64,000 bases of DNA from CBFDBF01 sp050291465. GTDB lineage: Bacteria; Pseudomonadota; Gammaproteobacteria; Chromatiales; Chromatiaceae. Below the pieces are notes generated by a model. That model had not been told where the DNA came from. It ran no database searches and worked only from the letters and a program-made list of their open reading frames with translations. Position 1 is the first letter of the stretch. Each line of letters opens with the position of its first letter. This document shows positions 1-7,749 of this stretch, one piece after another. Where the stretch lies: positions 186,001-250,000 of the forward strand of contig JBNKJV010000002.1 of assembly GCA_050291465.1 (NCBI GenBank). Reading direction: 5' to 3'. The translations under genes were made by a program, and so were the position numbers.

Positions 1-213
1 GCCTCCGACCTCATCTATAACGACGATGAACCGGCTGCCTTTGAAGAAGTGGACGAAGAGGTGTCGGTCTTTCTGCGGGATGATTTTTCGGAACGGAGGG
101 GCGACAATTTATGCGGGGACAAAACGAACCCGCGGTTCTCCAAGGATATAAAGATCTTCCGTTACCTGATGCGCTTCCTCCTGCCGGCACGCACAAACCT
201 GAAAGGAGAGTAA
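1..213 (+). CDS. C-terminal end of an unidentified protein
   Basis: Frame 1 is open from the window edge to a TAA at 211-213, giving the last 70 residues of a protein whose start lies outside. The stretch is acidic at first (NDDEPAAFEEVDEE) and ends with a basic-hydrophobic tail. I do not recognise the family. It is followed by about 200 bases with no gene before pap on the same strand. That it is coding is inferred from the open frame and codon use; there is no other support. Confidence 0.5.
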   Translation, partial: ASDLIYNDDEPAAFEEVDEEVSVFLRDDFSERRGDNLCGDKTNPRFSKDIKIFRYLMRFLLPARTNLKGE

Positions 214-409
214 TCTCCAATTATCGTCGTCCTCGTTGACCCCGGACAGTGCAATTTACCTGCCGTCTCCTCTTTCCCTAGGTTAAAGTTTTGGCCGTTA
301 CCATCCTCTCGGATATGGGGACGTATTATGGATCCGGGCCGCGCGAAATACTCAATATAAGTTAAACTTCCAGGTATCCTATAACGCATTCCAACAAGGA
401 CCATCCACT

Positions 410-1912
410 ATGTTCGAAGCTGCCAAGCTGGGCCGGAAGGTAAGCAAGAGTGTCTATAAGGAAGAGATACCGGAACTACGGACAGAACTGTTGGAGGCCC
501 AGCGCCGCTTAAGGACAAGCAATACTTCGGTCATTGTGATCATTTCCGGCGTGGAAGGTGCCGGCAAGGGCGAAGTGGTCAATCGTCTGATGGAGTGGAT
601 GGACTCCCGCGGGGTGGAGATCCATGCGTTCTGGGATGAGACGGATGAAGAGAAGGAGCGTCCTCCTTACTGGCGTTTCTGGCGTATCCTGCCCGCCCGC
701 GGAACCGTCGGTATACTGTTCGGGGGCTGGTATATGGGGCCGATACAGTGGCGCATGACAGACCGCTGTACCGATGGAGAGCTGGACGCCGAGCTGACAC
801 GGATAGCTGATCTGGAGCGAATGCTTACAGAAGACGGCGCACTGGTTATTAAATTCTGGTTTCATCTTCCGAAAAACGAACAGAAATCTCGACTGAAAAA
901 GCTGAAACGGGATGATCGCAGCCGTTGGAGAATGGCCCCGAAGAAGGGGGAGTTCTCCGCCCACTATGAGAAGTTCGAAACAGTCTCGGAACGGATTATC
1001 CGGCAGACCGATACCGGCATCGCGCCCTGGTACCTGATCGAGGCCACCGACGAACGCTATCGTGATCTTACCGTGGGGCGGACCCTGCTGAAGGCGATCC
1101 AGGAACGTCTGGACGTACCTGATAACTTCTGTCAAACCGGTACTTCCCATGCGCCTTCGTTACCGACCGATCCGGATGCCCAGGTAACCGTGCTCGATCA
1201 CCTCGATATGGACCAGTCCCTGGAAAAGGGTGAATATAAAAGTGAATTGGAACGGCTTCAGAAGGAGTTAAATCTCCTGGCCTGGGGGCTCTACCAGAAG
1301 AAGCTCTCCTGTGTCATGGTGTTTGAAGGCATGGATGCGGGTGGAAAAGGCGGCGCCATTCGCCGGGTAACCAACGCCATCGATTCCCGCCTCTATCGCA
1401 CCATTCCGGTGGCCGCACCTACCGATGAGGAGAACGCTCACCACTACCTCTGGCGCTTCTGGCGTTATATCCCGCGCGCGGGTCGCCTGACCATCTTCGA
1501 TCGCTCCTGGTACGGACGGGTACTGGTGGAACGGGTGGAAGGTTTCGCCTCGGAGGCGGAGTGGCGTCGCGCCTATCTGGAGATAAACGAGTTTGAAGAA
1601 CAGCTGGCGGAGAGCGGAACCATCATGCTCAAGTTCTGGTTACAGATCAGTCAGGAAGAACAGCTGGCGCGTTTCAAACAGCGGGAACAGATCCCCTATA
1701 AGCAACACAAGATCACGGACGAGGACTGGCGTAACCGGGAGAAATGGGAGCAATACAAGTTGGCGGTTAATGAGATGGTGATCCGCACCAGCACCGAATA
1801 CGCGCCCTGGTCCCTGATAGCGGGTAATGACAAGAAATTTGCCCGCATCGAGGTGTTGAAAACTGTTTGCGACAGGCTGCGTGCCGAACTGGATAGCCGG
1901 ACGCAGGAATAA
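410..1912 (+). CDS. pap: Polyphosphate:AMP phosphotransferase (two-domain PPK2)
   Basis: A cytosolic enzyme of the class II PPK2 family, which transfers phosphate from polyphosphate to AMP to make ADP. The 500 residues hold two tandem PPK2 domains. Walker A motifs are GVEGAGKG (47-54) and GMDAGGKG (307-314). The second domain keeps the Walker B-type FDRSWY at 363-368; the matching place in the first domain reads FGGWYM and lacks the Asp-Arg pair, so the C-terminal half is probably the catalytic one. This asymmetry is typical of two-domain PAPs. The start is preceded by AAGGA at normal distance. It stands alone, 38 bases before an unknown gene. Confidence 0.93.
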   Translation: MFEAAKLGRKVSKSVYKEEIPELRTELLEAQRRLRTSNTSVIVIISGVEGAGKGEVVNRLMEWMDSRGVEIHAFWDETDEEKERPPYWRFWRILPARGTVGILFGGWYMGPIQWRMTDRCTDGELDAELTRIADLERMLTEDGALVIKFWFHLPKNEQKSRLKKLKRDDRSRWRMAPKKGEFSAHYEKFETVSERIIRQTDTGIAPWYLIEATDERYRDLTVGRTLLKAIQERLDVPDNFCQTGTSHAPSLPTDPDAQVTVLDHLDMDQSLEKGEYKSELERLQKELNLLAWGLYQKKLSCVMVFEGMDAGGKGGAIRRVTNAIDSRLYRTIPVAAPTDEENAHHYLWRFWRYIPRAGRLTIFDRSWYGRVLVERVEGFASEAEWRRAYLEINEFEEQLAESGTIMLKFWLQISQEEQLARFKQREQIPYKQHKITDEDWRNREKWEQYKLAVNEMVIRTSTEYAPWSLIAGNDKKFARIEVLKTVCDRLRAELDSRTQE

Positions 1913-1950
1913 TAGTCGTAAGCGAAGAGGTACTACCCGGTTAAGACCCT

Positions 1951-2703
1951 ATGGATCAGGAACTTGAAAAGGCGATTGATCTGAATCTGACGGCACGCGT
2001 GTTGCTGGTTTGCAGTGCACACAACATAAAGCTCCCGGAAGAGATAAACCGAAGGAAGGAAAAAGTTAAGCAGGCGGTCATGAGACGGGTGGTTGAAAAC
2101 GGGATCGGTGCCGAGGGTTTGTCCGAACTTCTGGACGAGTGTATTGCCCGATTGGAGTTCGAGCTTGAGCATCCAAACGACAACAGCGACTCTCCGACGA
2201 AAGGTCCGGTTGACAGCATTCACGGGGCAACTCGGGAAGAAGCTGTTGCAGACCGACAGAGTGCCGATATTAAAATGCAGTGGAATAACGACTCCGCATA
2301 CCGGCTGCGCGCTGTCGGTATGACGCAAAAACTAGAATCCGAAAGGAAACCGATTCAGACTTTATTGCTGGAGGACTGTGTTCAACTCGGATTGCTCAAG
2401 CGGAAACGCGCTGAATATCTTGTTACTCAGTTCTCCGGGAAACTGCCGAATGAGGCGGAGGAAGAGGTCGTTGTCGAGTTACGCAACAACCTTCATCAAC
2501 AGATTCGTCGGTTTATGCGCAAGCACAAGGGTGGACCCTGGGCTTCCCCCAAGGAGCAGGAGGATCTGCGCCTGGAGATAGCCAGAACCCCTACTGTTCG
2601 TTCACTGCTCTTCCTTACTCGGCAAATATTGAGGGAACGCAGGGAGTGGCTGGACAAAAATAGTAATAGCATTACCGGATGGTTGTTCGGGAAAAGGCTT
2701 TAA
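1951..2703 (+). CDS. Unrecognised cytosolic protein, 250 aa
   Basis: I do not recognise this protein. It has no signal peptide or membrane segment. It looks helical and highly charged, with a variable hydrophilic middle (about residues 75-110) between a conserved-looking N-terminal third and a C-terminal half rich in Glu/Arg helices ending in GWLFGKRL. Being 38 bases downstream of pap on the same strand, it may be co-transcribed. The ribosome site is weak. Its stop codon runs straight into an inverted-repeat element (2704-2780) that separates it from the convergent tatD. Confidence 0.7.
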   Translation: MDQELEKAIDLNLTARVLLVCSAHNIKLPEEINRRKEKVKQAVMRRVVENGIGAEGLSELLDECIARLEFELEHPNDNSDSPTKGPVDSIHGATREEAVADRQSADIKMQWNNDSAYRLRAVGMTQKLESERKPIQTLLLEDCVQLGLLKRKRAEYLVTQFSGKLPNEAEEEVVVELRNNLHQQIRRFMRKHKGGPWASPKEQEDLRLEIARTPTVRSLLFLTRQILRERREWLDKNSNSITGWLFGKRL

Positions 2704-2780
2704 GAAGTTGGAAGTTTGTAGAAAGACGTGGGTTTGTAAGGAGCCTCCGACTACAAACTTCTCACTTCCAACTTCTAACT
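2704..2780. repeat. Inverted-repeat element of 7-nt units between convergent genes
   Basis: The left arm (AGAAGTTGGAAGTTTGTAG, 2703-2721) is mirrored by the right arm (CTACAAACTTC at 2751-2761, then CACTTCCAACTTCTAAC), with units such as AAGTTGG, AAGTTTG and AAGTGAG. It begins at the stop of the preceding gene and covers the stop of tatD (TAG, 2775-2777), so the last tatD codons lie inside the repeat. Related sequence recurs at 5647-5855, 42426-42496 and 61515-61650. It could also work as a bidirectional terminator. Confidence 0.75.
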
Positions 2781-3548
2781 GAAAAGCCGAAAGAAGTTCT
2801 CGCGGGTGATTTCCGCAAGTTCCTCCGACGGGCAACCTCTCAATTCCGCGATACAGTCGGCGACGTACCCTACGTAGGCGGGGATATTGGGCTTGCCGCG
2901 ATGGGGAACGGGTGCCAGATAGGGTGCGTCAGTTTCGATCAACAGTCTGTCCCGCGGTACTTTCGCCGCCACCTGCCGCAGTTCTTCCGCGCTACGGAAG
3001 GTGACGATACCGGAGAATGAGATATAGAAACCCATATCCAGGGCGGCACGGGCCGTTTCCCAGTCCTCGGTATAGCAGTGCATTACCCCCCCGACATCTT
3101 TAGCGCCCTCTTCCCGCATGATGCGCAGGGTATCCCCTTTAGCGGCACGGGTATGAATAATCAGCGGTTTTACGCAGTTACGTGCGGCCGCGATATGGTG
3201 ACGAAATCGTTCCTGCTGCCATTCCTGTCCTTCCTCACTGCGGTAATAGTCCAGTCCGGTCTCTCCGATAGCGACATTTTTCGGATGGGTGGCCAGTTTT
3301 TCAAGTTCTCCGGGTTGCGGTTCCCTGCGCTCTTTTTCGTTGGGATGGACCCCGACCGATAGGGAAATCTGCGGATACTTTTCCACCAGTGCGAGCATGG
3401 CGGGATAGCTCTCCAGATCGATGGAAACGCACAGCATATGTTGCACACCGCTGTCCGAGGTGGCCTCTATAAAGCGGTCAAAGCTGTCGTCAAAGGGACG
3501 CAGATCGATACGATCCAGGTGACAGTGGGAATCTACTAGTCCAGACAT
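2775..3548 (-). CDS. tatD: TatD-family metal-dependent deoxyribonuclease
   Basis: A TIM-barrel metallohydrolase of the TatD/YcfH family (3'-5' DNA exonuclease or DNase in DNA quality control). Metal ligands are visible: H8 and H10 in DSHCHLD, E96 in GETGLDYY, H132 in IIHTR, H157 in MHCYT and D207 in ETDAPYLAP. The length of 257 matches YcfH. It is the last gene of the tmk-holB-pilZ-tatD run. The C-terminal codons and the TAG stop are contributed by the repeat at 2704-2780. Confidence 0.93.
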   Translation of the reverse strand: MSGLVDSHCHLDRIDLRPFDDSFDRFIEATSDSGVQHMLCVSIDLESYPAMLALVEKYPQISLSVGVHPNEKERREPQPGELEKLATHPKNVAIGETGLDYYRSEEGQEWQQERFRHHIAAARNCVKPLIIHTRAAKGDTLRIMREEGAKDVGGVMHCYTEDWETARAALDMGFYISFSGIVTFRSAEELRQVAAKVPRDRLLIETDAPYLAPVPHRGKPNIPAYVGYVADCIAELRGCPSEELAEITRENFFRLFS

Positions 3549-3621
3549 AACAATAAATCGGCAGTTTCTGGCAGGCGGCCTGCCCGGTCAGGCTGGGTAT
3601 TCGGGTAAAAACAGCGAATCG

Positions 3622-3984
3622 CTACATGGTGTGGGTTTGCCGGTCGCTCTTGAGGGCGCCGGCCAGGTAGGTCTCAATCTTGCTTCGCGCGATGCCTCCG
3701 TCCTGATCACTGAACTGTACACCGATACCTGCGGCACGGTTGCCCTCGGCACCCAGCGGTGTGATCCATATGATCCTCCCGGCAACGGGAATGCGCTCGG
3801 TCTCCTCCATCAGGGTCAGAAGCATAAAAACCTCATCACCCAGGTTGTATTTTTTGTTGGTAGGGATAAAAAGTCCGCCGTTCTTAACGAACTGCATATA
3901 GGCCGCGTAGAGCGCATTCTTGTCCTTAATGGTCAAGGACAAGATGCCCTGACGTCCGCCACCGGGAAATGATTTTTCATCCAT
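3622..3984 (-). CDS. pilZ: PilZ-domain protein of the type IV pilus PilZ type
   Basis: A 120-residue single PilZ domain, in the standard place between holB and tatD. The c-di-GMP-binding RxxxR motif is absent and the usual D/NxSxxG is replaced by FVKNGGLFIP (about residues 32-41). This is typical of the pilus-assembly PilZ group, which acts by protein contacts (with PilB/FimX in characterised species) and does not bind the nucleotide. It starts 4 bases after holB ends, so translation is probably coupled. No other pilus gene is in the window. Confidence 0.9.
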   Translation of the reverse strand: MDEKSFPGGGRQGILSLTIKDKNALYAAYMQFVKNGGLFIPTNKKYNLGDEVFMLLTLMEETERIPVAGRIIWITPLGAEGNRAAGIGVQFSDQDGGIARSKIETYLAGALKSDRQTHTM

Positions 3985-3988
3985 ACGT

Positions 3989-4996
3989 CTAAATGCCTTC
4001 GGAGAATTCTTGGGTTCCGATCAGGTTAAGCAAAAGCTCTTCGAGCAACAGGCGCTTATTCAAAGTGCTGTCCAGTTGGCGGTTTGCCGTGTAAACCAGA
4101 TCGAGAAACCGGTACAGACGCTTTAATTCTAGCCTGACGGAAATCCGTTGCAACCTTTTATGTTGATCTCTGTTTATCAAATGGTCCGAACCGGATCCAG
4201 CCTTCAGCTTGAGCATATCGATTGTCCAGCCGCTGATCCAATGCAGCGAGGTGGCAAGATCCAGTTTTTCCCATCTACCGGCTGTAGCGACCGGATCCAG
4301 CTTTTCTTCAATTACCGCCATGAATTCTTCAAGCATCTGTTGCCTTTGCCCCAGGATGTCCTGTGAGGCGTACTCCAGCGCCAGCAGCGGTGCCCCATTC
4401 GCCAGTTGCAGGAGAATTTCCGCACTCTCCGTTGTGGTACGCTCGTTTATCCAGGTTAAGGCGGTTTCCGCAGGCGGAGGCGGGAAATTTATCTGCTGAC
4501 AACGACTGCGAACCGTGGAGGGTAAATCGCTGGGACGTGCGGCGTTGAGAATGATCAGTGTGGAGGCGACCGGCTCCTCCAGGGTCTTCAACAGACTGTT
4601 TGCCGCAGCCCGGTTCATGGCCTCCGCCGGTTCAATGAGGATCACCTTGTAACGGCCTGAATGGCTGGTAAGGCTCTCTCCCGCGGTAAATTCCCGAATA
4701 GCGTCGATTCTGATCGCCTTCCCCTCCTCTTCCGGCGCGATGATGCTGAAATCGGGGTGATTACCGGACAGGAACAGCAGGCAGCTACGACAGATCCCGC
4801 AGGGGTTCCCGTTCGCATCAGGTGCCTCGCAAAGAAGCGAGTGGGCAAGGGCTTCTACCAATCCGTGCTTTCCCATACCCCTGTTACCGGCGAACAGCAG
4901 CGCGTGGGGCAACCTCCCTGCTGAACGGGCGTTCTGCAGACGCTCCCAGATTGCCTGCAGCCAGGGATAGGGTGGGTAGTACGTTTTTCCCGCCAT
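3989..4996 (-). CDS. holB: DNA polymerase III subunit delta prime
   Basis: A clamp-loader subunit of the replicative polymerase (AAA+ fold). It has the degenerate P-loop GNRGMGKH (37-44), the zinc-module cysteines C56, C66, C69 and C72, and the SRC-type motif VRSRC that supplies an arginine finger. A longer reading from 5038 exists, but the ATG at 4994-4996 (MAGKTYYPPYPW) is the expected family start and lies 4 bases after the tmk stop, so I chose it. That gives 335 residues, normal for HolB. It is in one operon with tmk, pilZ and tatD. Confidence 0.93.
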   Translation of the reverse strand: MAGKTYYPPYPWLQAIWERLQNARSAGRLPHALLFAGNRGMGKHGLVEALAHSLLCEAPDANGNPCGICRSCLLFLSGNHPDFSIIAPEEEGKAIRIDAIREFTAGESLTSHSGRYKVILIEPAEAMNRAAANSLLKTLEEPVASTLIILNAARPSDLPSTVRSRCQQINFPPPPAETALTWINERTTTESAEILLQLANGAPLLALEYASQDILGQRQQMLEEFMAVIEEKLDPVATAGRWEKLDLATSLHWISGWTIDMLKLKAGSGSDHLINRDQHKRLQRISVRLELKRLYRFLDLVYTANRQLDSTLNKRLLLEELLLNLIGTQEFSEGI

Positions 4997-5000
4997 GGTT

Positions 5001-5636
5001 TTACCCCTGCAGAAGGGATTCCTGCAGGATTTCCGCAATCCTTATCTGTACCTGATCCAGGGGCTGGGAGGCGTCCACCACCTTTACCCTTCCTGCCTCA
5101 TTCCAGGCGATCTCCAGGTAGGTGTTGCGTACTAGCTCGAAGAATCGTGTCTCCTCCTTCTCGAATCGATCCGGGTCCGAACGCTTGCCCGCCCGTGCCA
5201 GGCCGGTTTCCACCGGCAAGTCCAGCAACAGGGTCAGGTCGGGCCGGAGATCCCCCTGGGTCCAGGCCTCCAACGCCCGGATACGCTCCTTGCCGATACC
5301 GCGGCCGCCGCCCTGGTAGGCATAGGAGGCGTCGGTAAAGCGGTCACACAGCACCCAGATGCCGGCCTCCAGCGCCGGCCGGATCTTCTGTTCCAGGTGT
5401 TCAGCGCGGGCCGCGAACATGAGCAGCAGTTCGGTATCGTCTCCCATGCCGGTGTGCTTGTGTCCCAACAGAAGATCCCGAATCTCTTCTCCCAAAGGCG
5501 TCCCCCCCGGCTCCCGGGTAAAGAGCACCTGTTGCCCCGCCTCCTCCAGCAGTCCACGGATAAAATCCAGGTTGCTGCTCTTCCCGGCCCCCTCGATACC
5601 CTCTACGGTGATGAATTTTCCTCTTACATCAGTCAT
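5001..5636 (-). CDS. tmk: Thymidylate kinase
   Basis: Phosphorylates dTMP to dTDP for DNA synthesis. P-loop GIEGAGKS (13-20), the TREPGGTPLGE substrate motif near residue 40, and a LID region YQGGGRGIG. The P-loop lacks the Arg of yeast-type enzymes, as in the bacterial type II form. The length of 211 is standard. In most relatives mltG lies directly upstream; here 222 bases of heptamer-repeat sequence separate them, so tmk may need its own promoter. Confidence 0.95.
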   Translation of the reverse strand: MTDVRGKFITVEGIEGAGKSSNLDFIRGLLEEAGQQVLFTREPGGTPLGEEIRDLLLGHKHTGMGDDTELLLMFAARAEHLEQKIRPALEAGIWVLCDRFTDASYAYQGGGRGIGKERIRALEAWTQGDLRPDLTLLLDLPVETGLARAGKRSDPDRFEKEETRFFELVRNTYLEIAWNEAGRVKVVDASQPLDQVQIRIAEILQESLLQG

Positions 5637-5646
5637 GTTCGATATT

Positions 5647-5855
5647 CAGTTATCAGTCTTCAGTTGTCAGTTAACAGTTATCAGTTTTCAGTTGTCTGTT
5701 GTTGTTACAGGCTATCATTTTGTCTCTCTGCCACCTACTACAAACTTCAAACTTCCGACGTCAAACCAGAAACCCGTTCGACGGGATCGGCCCACCGCGG
5801 GGTTATCCTTTCCTGACAACTGACAACTGACAACTGACAACTGACAACTGACAAC
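5647..5855. repeat. Element bounded by inverted arrays of heptamers
   Basis: The left array (5647-5702) has eight 7-nt units, mostly CAGTTNN (CAGTTAT, CAGTCTT, CAGTTGT, CAGTTAA and so on). The right array (5814-5855) is six perfect TGACAAC units, the same motif in reverse orientation. Between them lie a CTACAAACTTC-type segment shared with 2704-2780 and a short GC-rich stretch. No gene is present. The right array ends 3 bases from the mltG stop codon. It separates mltG from tmk. Confidence 0.85.
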
Positions 5856-5858
5856 TGT

Positions 5859-6857
5859 CTACTTCCCCAACTGATACTTCCGCACCGCCCGGTTATGTTC
5901 CTCCAGGGTATCGGAAAAGTAGTGGCTCCCGTCACCCATGGCAACGAAATAGAGACTTTTTCCTTCCGCCGGATGCAGTACCGCCCGGATCGCGTCGCGT
6001 CCCGGCATGCTGATGGGGGTGGGAGGAAGTCCGCGATGGACGTAGGTGTTGTACGGTGTATCCCTGGTCAGATCACGCCGCCGGATATTGCCGTCAAAAC
6101 GCTCTCCCATACCGTAAATAACCGTAGGGTCGGTCTGCAGTTTCATCCCTTTGCGCAGGCGACGGATAAAAACCCCGGCGATCCGCGGCCGCTCAGCCGC
6201 AACCGCCGTCTCCTTTTCCACAATGGAAGCGAGTATCAGGGCCTCATACGGGGTCTTCAAAGGAAGATTGTCTGCCCGCTGCTTCCATTCTTCCTGGAGA
6301 AACTCATCCATTGCATCATAAGCCTGCCGGAGCAGCACCAGGTCGGATGTTCCGCGAATAAATAGATAGGTATCGGCCAGGAAACGCCCTTCAGGGTGTT
6401 CACCCGCATGGCCGAGCCGTTCCATGATCGCCTCAGGGGGAATATCGAGAGAGCTTTTATCCAACGCGTCCTGCCTGGCGATGGCTGCCATCACCTGGCG
6501 GAATGTCCAGCCCTCCACCAGGGTGAAGCTATAATTTATCACCTTTCCGGTGGTCATCTGATCAAGCAGTTGCTCGGGGGTGGTGCCTGCGGCTATGTGA
6601 TACTCACCTGCCCTTATCTTTTCAGCCTTATTGTCCCAACGGGCAATAACCCGGAAATACAAGGCACTGCTGATCAGGCCGCGTTGCTCCAAATCCTTCG
6701 CCATTGCACCGAAAGAGGTACCGGACACCAGTACATAGTTGACACCCTCCTCCGGAACCTCAAGCGGTGTTCTGGAAAACTGGCGCAAATCCATCAACAG
6801 CCAGGCCGCGAGGAAGCTTAGAAGGATAATGGAAATTCCCAGTAAACGGTGCAACAT
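5859..6857 (-). CDS. mltG: Endolytic murein transglycosylase MltG
   Basis: A membrane-anchored YceG/MltG-family lytic transglycosylase that cuts nascent glycan strands and helps set their length. One N-terminal transmembrane helix (about residues 5-24) is followed by a periplasmic LysM-like region and the catalytic domain. The catalytic Glu is in ASIVEKETA and the GLPPTPISMPG signature lies further on. The 332 residues are close to E. coli MltG (340). The start is 3 bases after the pabC stop. Confidence 0.94.
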   Translation of the reverse strand: MLHRLLGISIILLSFLAAWLLMDLRQFSRTPLEVPEEGVNYVLVSGTSFGAMAKDLEQRGLISSALYFRVIARWDNKAEKIRAGEYHIAAGTTPEQLLDQMTTGKVINYSFTLVEGWTFRQVMAAIARQDALDKSSLDIPPEAIMERLGHAGEHPEGRFLADTYLFIRGTSDLVLLRQAYDAMDEFLQEEWKQRADNLPLKTPYEALILASIVEKETAVAAERPRIAGVFIRRLRKGMKLQTDPTVIYGMGERFDGNIRRRDLTRDTPYNTYVHRGLPPTPISMPGRDAIRAVLHPAEGKSLYFVAMGDGSHYFSDTLEEHNRAVRKYQLGK

Positions 6858-6860
6858 GGA

Positions 6861-7679
6861 CTACTCCGGAGTGAACGCCCGTCGTTTGACCGTTGCCACC
6901 AGATCCTTGTCCATACGGTTGATGGGGAACGTGTGACCGGACACCTCTCTTACCGGCCATATACCTATCAGAGAGTTGGTGAGAAAAAGGGCTTCCGCAT
7001 CCCATAAATCCGTTAAGCCGAGATCTGTTACCTCCACCGGTATGCCCCTTTCCGTCGCAATATCCATAACCAATCCTCTCAGGACGCCGGCTACACCGCA
7101 ATGCCGCAACTCCGGTGTCCGCAAGCGGCCGTCTTTAACCAGAAACAGGTTGCTCTTGGTTCCCTCTATCAGGTGTTCATGGTTATCCAGCATCAAGCCC
7201 TCTGCAACCTCCGGATCGTTCCATTCCCCCCGAGCCAGCACCTGCGGCAGGCGGTTGAGATGCTTTATACCGGCAAGCGCGCTGTTGCGATCCAGGCGGG
7301 TGGAACAGATGCGGGCTACGACGCCTTCAGTGGACGCTCTATCCGGAAGTTCCGGCCACGGCGCGCAAGAGAGCAGGCGGGAGGGATCAGGATTCGGAAG
7401 TGGCTGGTAGCCGAATTCCCCTTCTCCGCGGGTCAGGATGATCTTCAGTACCCCCCGAGGTCGATCGCCGATCTCCGCAACAGCCTCGTTGCGGAGAATA
7501 TCTTCACCCGGGAACGGAATACCCAGACGTTCGCAACCATCGACCAGGCGTTGCATATGGCGTTGCCAAAGACAGGGTTTTCCAGCGCTGACAGCGATGG
7601 TCTCGAACAGACCGTCGCCATAGTGCAGACCGCGATCATACGCGGAGATGGAGGTCGTGGATTTCCCGTTTATAAGCAC
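6861..7679 (-). CDS. pabC: Aminodeoxychorismate lyase
   Basis: A PLP-dependent class IV aminotransferase-fold enzyme that releases p-aminobenzoate for folate synthesis. The PLP lysine lies in GIKHLNRLPQ. The N-terminal RGLHYGDGLFET and the C-terminal LFLTNSLIGIWPV motifs fit PabC better than branched-chain aminotransferases. The length of 272 is normal. It sits between fabF and mltG, as in E. coli. Confidence 0.92.
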   Translation of the reverse strand: MLINGKSTTSISAYDRGLHYGDGLFETIAVSAGKPCLWQRHMQRLVDGCERLGIPFPGEDILRNEAVAEIGDRPRGVLKIILTRGEGEFGYQPLPNPDPSRLLSCAPWPELPDRASTEGVVARICSTRLDRNSALAGIKHLNRLPQVLARGEWNDPEVAEGLMLDNHEHLIEGTKSNLFLVKDGRLRTPELRHCGVAGVLRGLVMDIATERGIPVEVTDLGLTDLWDAEALFLTNSLIGIWPVREVSGHTFPINRMDKDLVATVKRRAFTPE

Positions 7680-7749
7680 GAAAAACAGGATTTACGGGGG
7701 CCCCTGATTAATTCCAAGGCGGCCGGTAACTGCCTTTGGCCCCCGGGAT

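Noticed and set aside
5814..5855. CRISPR-like tandem repeats
   Set aside because: Units are 7 bases with no spacers and no cas genes; they are simple phased heptamers.
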